Shown in pieces: positions 16,326-21,882 of a stretch of DNA of 22,849 nt. Every line of letters begins with the position of its first letter. The first letter of the stretch is position 1. The stretch covers positions 1 to 22,849 of the forward strand of contig JAXMBS010000082.1 in assembly GCA_046349775.1 (NCBI GenBank). Direction: 5' to 3'. Under the pieces are notes generated by a model. It did no database searches. It saw only the letters and a list, made by a program, of their open reading frames with translations, and was not told where the DNA came from. This DNA comes from JAEUIG01 sp046349775. Lineage in GTDB: Bacteria; Planctomycetota; Planctomycetia; Planctomycetales; Planctomycetaceae. A program made the position numbers and the translations under genes.

Positions 16326-17011
16326 ACCGGCAGCAGCACTACCGGCTGCAGCCAGCCGATGACCAGCGGCACGTCAACTCGCGATGACTGCAGCAACCGC
16401 ACCGGTCCGCGCAGGCCGATTTCGCGCAGCCACGCGGGTGAGCAGCGCTTCGCGCGTTCGGGCGAAACGCCCGTCACATCGCGATGCAGCAGCCGGCGGA
16501 CGACATACCAGCCGCGAGCCGATCGCGCGGCGAACGCGGACACCCCGGTGCACCAGATCACGACCAGCGTATTGAGCCACGGCGCGATTAGGACGCGCAG
16601 CGACTCGGTCCACGGCACCACCGGTTGGACTGCTGCAACCGGCACCGCCGCCGCCCGGAGTGCCATCTTCTCCAACCGGAACGCATCGCCGCCGCTGAGT
16701 CCAAACTCGACAGCTTGCTCGGGCTCGAACACCGGCGCTGTGTCGGTGTCAGCTGTTGCCGTCCTCTCCATCTCGGGCGCAACCTGCCCGACCACGTCCG
16801 GCGTCGGCAGCGCGAACCACGTCACAACCGGCGCAACCAGCATCGCGCACCAGCCGACCAGCGCCAGCACATAGCGCGTCCCGGCCGAGGCTCCGCGCAG
16901 CGCACGGAGTGCGATCGCCAGCACCAGCCCGATCGCGGCGAACTCCCACACGGAGTGCACCAGCAGCCAGCCGACCTGTTGCATCAGCGGTGAAGCGGAG
17001 GCGAGAGTCAT
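16241..17011 (-). CDS. M56 peptidase N-terminal fragment (BlaR1-like), truncated by frameshift
   Basis: As the sequence stands, this frame encodes 256 residues and stops just after the first zinc-ligand histidine. It has three membrane segments: SVWEFAAIGLVLAIALRA (about 17-34), YVLALVGWCAMLVAPVVTW (about 45-65) and LNTLVVIWCTGVSAFAA, as in BlaR1/MecR1 proteins. The stretch VDVPLVIGWLQPVVLLP is the usual M56 segment before the HExxH helix. I chose ATG 17011 because codons further upstream (to 17125) translate the repeat sequence between the two genes. The last 10 residues (SWRTSAGMIT) are out-of-frame product. Without the HExxH motif this fragment would be inactive as a protease. Confidence 0.7.
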   Translation of the reverse strand: MTLASASPLMQQVGWLLVHSVWEFAAIGLVLAIALRALRGASAGTRYVLALVGWCAMLVAPVVTWFALPTPDVVGQVAPEMERTATADTDTAPVFEPEQAVEFGLSGGDAFRLEKMALRAAAVPVAAVQPVVPWTESLRVLIAPWLNTLVVIWCTGVSAFAARSARGWYVVRRLLHRDVTGVSPERAKRCSPAWLREIGLRGPVRLLQSSRVDVPLVIGWLQPVVLLPVCVATGFSPQQLEAILAHSWRTSAGMIT

Positions 17012-17059
17012 GGGGGCGACATCCAGGATCGAGTTTCCGGGGTACAGCACGTTCGGCCG

Positions 17060-17147
17060 ATGACAAATGACAAATGACGATTGACTAATGACAAATTCAA
17101 CACGCATCGATTTGTCATTAGTCATTGGTCAATAGTCATTTGTCATT
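17060..17147. repeat. Imperfect long inverted repeat between blaI and the M56 gene
   Basis: TGACTAATGACAAAT (17082-17096) pairs perfectly with ATTTGTCATTAGTCA (17110-17124) across a 13-nt loop. The flanks are built from the same short TGACAAATGA-type units, so an imperfect hairpin extends over the whole interval and touches the blaI stop codon. It fills nearly half of the 131-bp gap between the two genes. It could modulate the relative expression of repressor and sensor, or simply be an expanded short repeat. Confidence 0.65.
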
Positions 17148-17550
17148 GAGCAGCAGTTCCTCCGTCCGCCTTCCGTTCCATTTGTTCCAGCAATCGTCGA
17201 ATCTCCGCCAGCTCCGCCTTCGTCGCCGTCTCGGACGACAGGGCCTGCAGGACCAGATTGGAGGCGGAGCCTTCGTAAATCTTGTCGATGAGACTGCGGA
17301 CCATTCGTCGTCCGGCCGTCTCGCGCGAGAGCACCGCCCGATAGACGTGCGGCTGGGCATTTTCGTTCCGTTTGAGCAGCCCTTTCTGCAGCATCACGGC
17401 CAGCATCTTGACCGTGGTCGAGTAACTGGTCCCTTTGTCGGCGTTGAGCTGAGCGTGGATGTCGCGGACCGGTGAAGGCCCGCGTTCCCAGAGGATGTTG
17501 AGGATCTGGAGTTCCACATCGGTGGGATGCTGGGGAGCAGGTCTGGGCAT
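17143..17550 (-). CDS. blaI: BlaI/MecI/CopY family transcriptional repressor
   Basis: This 135-residue protein matches BlaI/MecI throughout. It starts PTDVELQILNILWERGPSPV, typical of the winged-helix N-terminus, and continues with VRDIHAQLNADKGTSYSTTV (recognition region) and VKMLAVMLQKGLLKRNEN, the wing. A C-terminal helical dimerisation part contains GSASNLVLQALSSETATKAELAEIRRLLEQME. Family members are dimeric repressors cleaved or released when the partner M56 sensor is activated; that partner is the next gene downstream. ATG 17550 gives the family's normal length and start; upstream codons up to 17757 run through the promoter region. Two palindromic operators upstream indicate autoregulation. 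The regulated output need not be antibiotic resistance: no beta-lactamase is present here. Confidence 0.92.
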   Translation of the reverse strand: MPRPAPQHPTDVELQILNILWERGPSPVRDIHAQLNADKGTSYSTTVKMLAVMLQKGLLKRNENAQPHVYRAVLSRETAGRRMVRSLIDKIYEGSASNLVLQALSSETATKAELAEIRRLLEQMERKADGGTAAQ

Positions 17551-17562
17551 GAGGGAAAGGTC

Positions 17563-17589
17563 AATGGTCAATTGTGAATGGTCAATTGT
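17563..17589. repeat. Direct repeat in the blaI leader
   Basis: AATGGTCAATTGT occurs twice in tandem (17563-17575 and 17577-17589), one base apart. The units resemble those in the hairpin between blaI and the M56 gene. It lies in the untranslated leader just before the blaI start codon. Confidence 0.55.
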
Positions 17590-17648
17590 CCAAATCGCAG
17601 GAAGAGACGCATGGCTGATCGCTGACGACTGACAGTTGACTGCTGCGA

Positions 17649-17666
17649 TAGCGAAAGAATTCGCTA
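17649..17666. promoter_or_regulatory. BlaI operator, downstream copy
   Basis: TAGCGAAAGAATTCGCTA has 7-bp inverted arms (TAGCGAA/TTCGCTA) around a 4-bp centre, the size and shape of BlaI/MecI sites. It is identical to the copy at 17682-17699, 33 bp away, or about three helical turns. It lies just downstream of the predicted transcription start on the minus strand. Confidence 0.75.
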
Positions 17667-17677
17667 CTCCGCCGGCC

Positions 17678-17705
17678 AGTGTAGCGAAAGAATTCGCTAA
17701 CGCAA
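17678..17705 (-). promoter_or_regulatory. Promoter of the blaI-M56 operon
   Basis: On the minus strand, TTGCGT (17705-17700) and TACACT (17683-17678) are separated by 16 bp. The spacer is almost exactly the upstream BlaI operator, so repressor binding would exclude RNA polymerase. This is a match by eye to sigma70 elements. Confidence 0.6.
17682..17699. promoter_or_regulatory. BlaI operator, promoter-spacer copy
   Basis: This is an identical 18-bp TAGCGAA-N4-TTCGCTA palindrome. It fills the interval between the predicted -35 and -10 boxes, the classic position for BlaI-type repression. Confidence 0.78.
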
Positions 17706-17757
17706 GCGCGAGGGGCGAAGAATTTTGCGAGTCAGGTTCAGCCGGGCTGCATCGCAC

Positions 17758-18006
17758 GATTCGCCGCTGAGTCGGTGGCCGCGACGTGGGAGGCGGAAGG
17801 CGCCCACGTGGCCGCCCTTAAGGGAACTCGGCTCGGCGTTCTCGGTGGCGGCGATTTTCTCTGGGCCGGATAGGCGCACCGAACGACAGCAGACGTAAGT
17901 CAGATAGAAAGAAGATATGCCTTCTTTATTTCTGATCTGGTTTTGTCTTGGACGAGCCCTGACAGCGCGATGACCTGCTGTCTGGTGTTCGACGGATGTA
18001 TGCGGG
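17758..18006. other. Non-coding stretch upstream of the blaI promoter
   Basis: No gene is convincing here. A stem-loop around 17900-17940 (AAAGAAG pairing with CTTCTTT, with CAGAT/ATCTG outside) is followed by a T-rich stretch on the plus strand. It could be an old terminator, but no gene reads into it. Confidence 0.3.
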
Positions 18007-18114
18007 GTGGATGAATTCGCCAATGGCCCCGGTCGCGTATGCGCGGCGATGCAGGCGGGCATCACGCAGAAACTGTGGACGATGGAGCGGCTATACCATG
18101 AAGTGATGGCGTAG
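18007..18114 (+). pseudogene. Transposase C-terminal remnant (IS1-like)
   Basis: The last 36 codons read VCAAMQAGITQKLWTMERLY and then HEVMA-stop. This resembles the C-terminal TPAMAAGxTxxLWxxExL segment of transposases often annotated as IS1-family in planctomycetes and proteobacteria. Nothing upstream in any frame continues the catalytic domain, so only a tail remains. A terminator hairpin follows 16 bases after the stop. No terminal repeats or target duplications are visible. The family name is tentative. Confidence 0.5.
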
Positions 18115-18130
18115 GCCGAACCGTTTCGCC

Positions 18131-18158
18131 CCCCGCCAGACCGGCGGGGTTTCTTGTT
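18131..18158 (+). terminator. Intrinsic terminator after the transposase remnant
   Basis: CCCCGCC (18131-18137) pairs with GGCGGGG (18143-18149) over a 5-nt loop and is followed by TTTCTTGTT. The stem is strong and the T-rich tail lies on the plus strand, so it serves plus-strand transcripts. Confidence 0.7.
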
Positions 18159-18163
18159 GCGCC

Positions 18164-18355
18164 CTACGGGTATGCCGCGCCCTCAGACCGTTGTGATGGC
18201 AACCTGTTTCTGAATCCGCCTGATAACCCCGGCCCACGGTGCGGGAGAATCGTTTCGCTAGGGGGTTCCTCGTTCTTGAAGAAATCCTCGACGCAACAGC
18301 CTGGCAGCGCGACTGACGCGATGGCGAGAAACAGCAATAGCATGGCCCTGCGCAT
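18164..18355 (-). CDS. Small putative lipoprotein, possibly truncated
   Basis: The frame encodes 63 residues. The N-terminus MRRAMLLLFLAIASVALPGC is a good lipoprotein signal: two arginines, a hydrophobic core, and an L-P-G-C lipobox with Cys20 as the lipidated residue. It continues CVEDFFKNEEPPSE; after that the sequence looks basic and unstructured, so the gene may have lost its natural C-terminus by frameshift. AGGGACGG upstream on the minus strand is a weak ribosome site. It stands alone between the terminator and the terminase-like remnant. I do not recognise a function. Confidence 0.45.
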   Translation of the reverse strand: MRRAMLLLFLAIASVALPGCCVEDFFKNEEPPSETILPHRGPGLSGGFRNRLPSQRSEGAAYP

Positions 18356-18525
18356 AGCAGCCGTCCCTGTGGAGAAGATCGCAGCGGCCAAATAATGCCG
18401 AAGTCCCACAGTGACGCAACAGCAATTTTCTGATCCGACGCTGAACGCGCGTCGTATCGGTATAATCTGCCGAATGATTTTTCAAACTGTACCACTACCC
18501 CAAAACGCCTGGCCGGCCCTTACAG

Positions 18526-18893
18526 TTTACCGACGCTCAGCGGATGCGACACTACGGCGTGGCCTGCACCGATTTCGCGCCCGCTGGATAGGCGACTGGC
18601 GTTTCGCGGCGGCAAGACGAACCAGTTGCTCACGCAGGCGCTGGCGGAGGCGGTGCGTGCCAAGCGCGTGGCATGGTCGGCAGAATGTGGGGAGCTGATG
18701 GGAATCGACGGGCGGCAGTCGTCGCTCGCGGACGAGCTGTCTTCGCTGAACCTCACGCAGACGAATCGCGGGACGTACCGCATGGATCACGTCGCGCGGC
18801 CGGGCTAGCACGATGACCGCGCGTTCGTCCTGGGGGTGATCCTGTTGCACTTCGCCACCAACGGGACGGCGTACCGTGGATGGTTGTGGACGT
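18526..18893 (+). pseudogene. Remnant of a phage-type large terminase-like protein
   Basis: One frame reads FTDAQRMRHYGVACTDF. From about 18577 another frame continues RPLDRRLAFRGGKTNQLLTQ, then ALAEAVRAKRVAWSAECGEL, SLADELSSLNLTQTNRGTYR and MDHVARPG. An in-frame TAG (18807-18809) interrupts it before HDDRAFVLGVILLHF. The pattern of a conserved basic/aromatic stretch followed by HDDRA resembles the C-terminal nuclease part of large terminase-like proteins. One frameshift and one stop mark it as dead. It is the 3' part only; no other phage gene is visible. The family is inferred by pattern and is not certain. Confidence 0.45.
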
Positions 18894-18951
18894 GCCGCCG
18901 CGCGGATGGGAACCGCGTGGGATGCCGTGCGCGGCGTAGTCGGGAAGTTGC

Positions 18952-19022
18952 AGTAGGGTGGGCTGTGCCTTTTCACCGGTCGCGAAGTGCAGACAGACGT
19001 GGTGGGCACAGCCCACCCTACT
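18952..19022. repeat. Perfect 18-bp inverted repeat element
   Basis: AGTAGGGTGGGCTGTGCC (18952-18969) is the exact reverse complement of 19005-19022, with a 35-nt spacer. The motif GGTGGGC...GCCCACC with this spacing is a dispersed repeat known from many planctomycete and cyanobacterial genomes. It overlaps no intact gene. Confidence 0.7.
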
Positions 19023-19375
19023 TGGGGCTTCCTCGCCGCGCTGCAAATCCGAAAATCCGAATCGCCCATCGAGAATCCCCAATCTGCGCGCACATCGCCG
19101 GGCGTACTAATCTCAGCACGTCACAAGTCGCTGTTGGTCGGTCACTTCTCTTTCCTCGGTCCCTGAGGAGTCCAGCGATGTCTACGCCCGCACCTGCCTT
19201 CCCGCGCTCGCCTGGTTGTACAACCACAACCCGTTTTACTTCATCAGCGCGCTGCTGATGCTGTTTGCCGCGCAGCGCCTACGGGGAACTGCAGGTCGGC
19301 TTTATCAACACCTGGGCGATGATGGGGGTCCTGTCAGCGTACACGGTGCTGCTGGCTGTCATCGGCGTGCGTTGA

Positions 19376-20275
19376 TTGTCCGGCGTGCCGCGTCTGGGAG
19401 GATGCCCGGGTCGATTCTGGTCACGATCCTGGCTGCTGTTCCCGGCGGTTTCGGTCAGTGCGGACGATCTGTTTGTCTCGATGGACTCGTCGCTGGCGGG
19501 GATCGGCCTCCTGGCCTTTGGCTATCTGTTCTGTGCGGTCGTCACGGAAGTTGTGCTGCACACGGCGAGGATCCAGTTGCCGCTGTTCTACCGCGTGCCG
19601 CTGCATTTAATGCTGGTGCTGTTCTATGTGGCGCCCTGGTGGTGTGCGCCCGATCTACATCCGCGATCGGTGGCGGACCTGGAATGGGCCATCTTCCAGT
19701 TTCCGCTGGCGGCGTCGCTGGTGCTGCTGATGCTCTGGCCGGCTGCCCGCCGCGGACCGGCGTACGTCGCGGACAACGGCACTCCCTGGGGCTGGCCGAT
19801 GTTTCCGTGGTCGGTGTTTGCCATCATCGCCGTGGCGATTGCCTTGCGGACGTTCGCCCTGGCCATGACGTTCGGACCGGCCGGCCGCATCTGGGTTCCC
19901 AGCAGCGACCGGGGACTGCTGATCTCCTTCGACACGATGTGGGGCCCGTATTTTCTCGTGCCGCCGGCGTTTGCGATCTTCATCCTGCTCCTGGAAGGGA
20001 GCGTCGCGACGGGGAACCGGATGCTGCAGCAGCGGCTGATGTGGCTGGCGCCGATCGTGCTGCTGGCGCTGTCGATTCCCATGAGCGATGCGCCGGTGGC
20101 ACGCGGCTTTCTCGACCGGTTCGTCGCAGCCTGCGGCTCGCCGGTGTTCCTGACGATCGGCCTCGCTGGAATGGCCAGCGCAAGGCGACGGCGTCGCTGC
20201 TCAGCGTGGTCGGGCCGGAAACGATCGGCGTGCACTCACTGGACGCGCCGTTGCTGCGGCCGCTGTTCGCGGTGA
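19376..20275 (+). CDS. Longest open piece of the frameshifted membrane protein
   Basis: This frame (299 codons from TTG 19376) is mostly genuine membrane protein from about codon 19 to codon 262, with helices around GIGLLAFGYLFCAVVTEVVL, YRVPLHLMLVLFYVAPWW, PLAASLVLLMLW, SVFAIIAVAIALRTFALAM, LVPPAFAIFILLLEG, LMWLAPIVLLALSIPM and FLTIGLAG. The first 18 codons and the last 40 (Arg/Cys-rich) are out-of-frame. It has no ribosome site of its own and is best viewed as a fragment of the 19178-20888 gene. Confidence 0.45.
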   Translation: MSGVPRLGGCPGRFWSRSWLLFPAVSVSADDLFVSMDSSLAGIGLLAFGYLFCAVVTEVVLHTARIQLPLFYRVPLHLMLVLFYVAPWWCAPDLHPRSVADLEWAIFQFPLAASLVLLMLWPAARRGPAYVADNGTPWGWPMFPWSVFAIIAVAIALRTFALAMTFGPAGRIWVPSSDRGLLISFDTMWGPYFLVPPAFAIFILLLEGSVATGNRMLQQRLMWLAPIVLLALSIPMSDAPVARGFLDRFVAACGSPVFLTIGLAGMASARRRRRCSAWSGRKRSACTHWTRRCCGRCSR

Positions 20276-20453
20276 AGCGCGGTGCTGCTGTTCGGGCCGC
20301 TGCGGCGGCGGTCGTCGCAGCTCAGCGTGCTGGCGTGCCTGGTGTTGTGCCTGGCGACGTGGCTGGGCGCTGTCGGAGTCGGTGCTGCTGCCATGGCGGA
20401 ATTCGATCAGCCTGGCATCTGCTGGGTGCGGCCGTGATTGCCATCGGGCTGGA

Positions 20454-20888
20454 ATGAAAGACGAGTTCGAGTGCGACGCGCTCCGCTGGGTGGGGGCGGG
20501 GCTGTTGCCCGCCGCCGCCTTCGCGATGCTCACGACCGACGCGCCGCAGGCGTTGCAGATTGCGTACGTGGGGACCGTGATGCTCACGTGCTACACGATC
20601 GCCATCCGCTGGCGCGTGCGGCCGTACTTGTACGCGTTCCTCGGCCTGCTCACGCTGACGGGATACACGACCGCGGTGGTGGCGTACCGCCAGGCGATCG
20701 CGCTGTTCGGCAAGGCGGCGACGGCGTCGTTCGTCTGGAGTGTGGCCGCCCTGCTGATCGCGTTCCTGATCAGCGCTCACAAGGCATCGTGGCTGCCGCC
20801 GCGACTGCTCCCGCGCTGGCGCAACGGCGGAAACGGCAATGAGCCGTCGCCGGCCGCGTCAGCGGAGGCATCGGAACCGACATCGTGA
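20454..20888 (+). CDS. C-terminal piece of the membrane protein, or a small separate membrane protein
   Basis: The frame encodes 144 residues from ATG 20454, which overlaps a TGA (20455-20457) ending the preceding frame. It has about four membrane segments (VGAGLLPAAAFAMLTT, LQIAYVGTVMLTCYTIAI, YLYAFLGLLTLTGYTTAVVA, FVWSVAALLIAFLISA) and a polar Ser/Glu-rich tail. It is intact and could be translated by coupling. It more likely is the tail of the broken upstream gene, whose last frame (HLLGAAVIAIGLE) leads straight into it. Confidence 0.5.
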   Translation: MKDEFECDALRWVGAGLLPAAAFAMLTTDAPQALQIAYVGTVMLTCYTIAIRWRVRPYLYAFLGLLTLTGYTTAVVAYRQAIALFGKAATASFVWSVAALLIAFLISAHKASWLPPRLLPRWRNGGNGNEPSPAASAEASEPTS

Positions 20889-21022
20889 GAACGCCGTCGG
20901 GGTCGCATGGACGGGCTCTTCATGAGCCAATCCAGAAAAATTGAGGGACATGCGCAAGAAAGTTCGGTTGCCGGAATTCGTCTCTGGTCGATAGTCTGGT
21001 CTGGTACGGTTGAGGGCTGAGG

Positions 21023-21056
21023 GCCAAGAGACAAGACCCGGCGCGCCGGGATTGGC
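21023..21056. repeat. Palindrome-centred hairpin upstream of the LRR gene
   Basis: CCCGGCGCGCCGGG (21037-21050) is a perfect 14-bp palindrome, enclosed by GCCAA (21023-21027) and TTGGC (21052-21056). It lies about 50 bases before the start of the next gene. Its role is unknown. Confidence 0.45.
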
Positions 21057-21102
21057 TCTCCGCCCTGGCCCCCATTTGAACCGACGCCCAGCGACTGCAC
21101 GC

Positions 21103-21882
21103 ATGTCCCATAAATCCCTGTTCGAAGTCGCCAAGCAGCGCCCGTCCTTCATGGAGGTGCTGCATCTCCTGCCCCCCTATACGGTCGACGACGTCGTCAA
21201 CGCGTACCAGGCGCAGAAGGGACAGTTGTCGTCGCAAGCGGAATCAGACGAACCCGCGGCGCAGCAACTGCAGTCGGCGTATGAGCGGGCGCTGGACCAT
21301 GCGCGGTTTCAGGAATCGCGGCGGGTCTGGCTGGGTGGCCGGATGGACGTGTTCCAGCGGCGGCAGGAGCTGATTGCAGAGATCGAGTCCCTCGGCGGCT
21401 CGGTCGTGTTGCAGCCCAATGACGCCTACGTGTACGAGTACGGTGAGGACTTTGCGGAAGTTCTGCGCAAGCTGGTGGCGGTGCATCTGAGCGGGGCGGG
21501 CATTGGCAACGCATCGCTGGCATGGCTCGGCCTGGACAACCCGGCACTGAGCGAAATCCGACTGCTGGACTTGAGCGATTCAAAGGTGACGGCCGCGGGG
21601 CTGGCGTCGATCTCAGCGCTGACCGGACTGCGGTGTCTCGACCTGCGGAACTCGGCGGTGGGGACGGACGTGGTCGATCTGCTGATCGAGTTGCGGTCGC
21701 TGGAGTGGGTGCATCTGGGGGGCACAAACGTCGGCACGCTGGCACGCAGCCGGCTAAAACGGAAGTCGTTGCGGCTCACGGTCGCGACGCAGATGGACGA
21801 ACCGGCGCCGCCCGCGGACGGGCCGGAGTACGAGCACATGCGGCTGCAGCGGCGGCTGTCCGACCTCGGAATGCTGCCGTGA
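21103..21882 (+). CDS. J-domain-like and leucine-rich-repeat protein
   Basis: This 259-residue protein begins with a segment resembling a DnaJ-like helical hairpin: MEVLHLLPPYTVDDVVNAYQ (about residues 18-37), then a helix containing YERALDHARFQ. A middle part (about 85-125) contains EIESLGGSVVLQPNDAYVYE. Leucine-rich repeats then follow from about 127 to 215, with units like EIRLLDLSDSKVTAAGLASI, LTGLRCLDLRNSAVG and RSLEWVHLGGTNVG, the ribonuclease-inhibitor-like type frequent in planctomycetes. No signal peptide is visible, so it is probably cytoplasmic. ATG 21103 is preferred to an in-frame start at 21010, because the extra residues are arginine/proline-rich and come from the hairpin region. 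Its stop overlaps the next gene's GTG by four bases. A scaffold or interaction role is likely; partners are unknown. Confidence 0.8.
   Translation: MSHKSLFEVAKQRPSFMEVLHLLPPYTVDDVVNAYQAQKGQLSSQAESDEPAAQQLQSAYERALDHARFQESRRVWLGGRMDVFQRRQELIAEIESLGGSVVLQPNDAYVYEYGEDFAEVLRKLVAVHLSGAGIGNASLAWLGLDNPALSEIRLLDLSDSKVTAAGLASISALTGLRCLDLRNSAVGTDVVDLLIELRSLEWVHLGGTNVGTLARSRLKRKSLRLTVATQMDEPAPPADGPEYEHMRLQRRLSDLGMLP

Larger units (their letters stand above)
7959..17011 (-). pseudogene. Giant BlaR1-type M56 membrane protein with two thioredoxin domains and about 14 regulatory-like repeats; frameshifted in the HExxH motif
   Basis: Two frames join into one gene of about 3,017 residues. The first (17011 to 16274, ATG at 17011) has three membrane helices and ends at SPQQLEAILAH. 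The second (16271 to 7959) resumes at LAHIRRHDYLINLLQNLSET. Restoring one base between 16273 and 16274 recreates HELAH, the M56 zinc site. Then follow REREHCCDELAARAL, a membrane helix near residue 355, and a roughly 450-residue periplasmic region, perhaps LolA-like. Next come a TlpA-like thioredoxin (Cys863/Cys866), about 14 carboxypeptidase-regulatory/CNA-B-like repeats (about 990-2390), a second thioredoxin (Cys2568/Cys2571), a charged linker and a C-terminus resembling DUF3738/TIGR03435. BlaR1 proteins sense an external signal and relieve BlaI repression by proteolysis; here the signal is unknown. The break may be real or a sequencing error. The long intact second frame argues for a recent event or an error. 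Confidence 0.85.
19178..20888 (+). pseudogene. Multi-pass membrane protein gene with several frameshifts
   Basis: GAGGAG (19165-19170) precedes ATG 19178 by seven bases, a strong start. That frame gives only MSTPAPAFPRSPG before the protein continues in another frame as LYNHNPFYFISALLMLFAAQ, then in a third as VGFINTWAMMGVLSAYTVLL. From about 19430 to 20170 one frame encodes about seven membrane helices. Beyond it the frame changes again near 20170 (TASLLSVVGPETIGVHSLDA), near 20280 (FGPLRRRSSQLSVLACLVLC) and near 20440. The pieces join into a plausible hydrophobic protein of about 560 residues, similar in its N-terminus (YNHNPFY) to uncharacterised planctomycete membrane proteins. No function is known. 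Multiple indels within one gene favour real decay over a single error. Confidence 0.65.

Noticed and set aside
15678..16874. Plus-strand open frame of 398 codons across the M56 region
   Set aside because: It is antisense to clear M56 coding sequence and Arg/Ser/Thr-rich, with no domain; a shadow frame.
17012..17125. Upstream start for the M56 protein (ATG 17125)
   Set aside because: The added 38 residues translate the hairpin repeat between the genes, and the M56 family starts near the ATG at 17011.
7959..17550. Beta-lactam resistance operon
   Set aside because: blaI and an M56 protein are present, but there is no beta-lactamase or PBP gene and the sensor lacks a visible penicillin-binding SxxK/KTG domain, so resistance is not supported.
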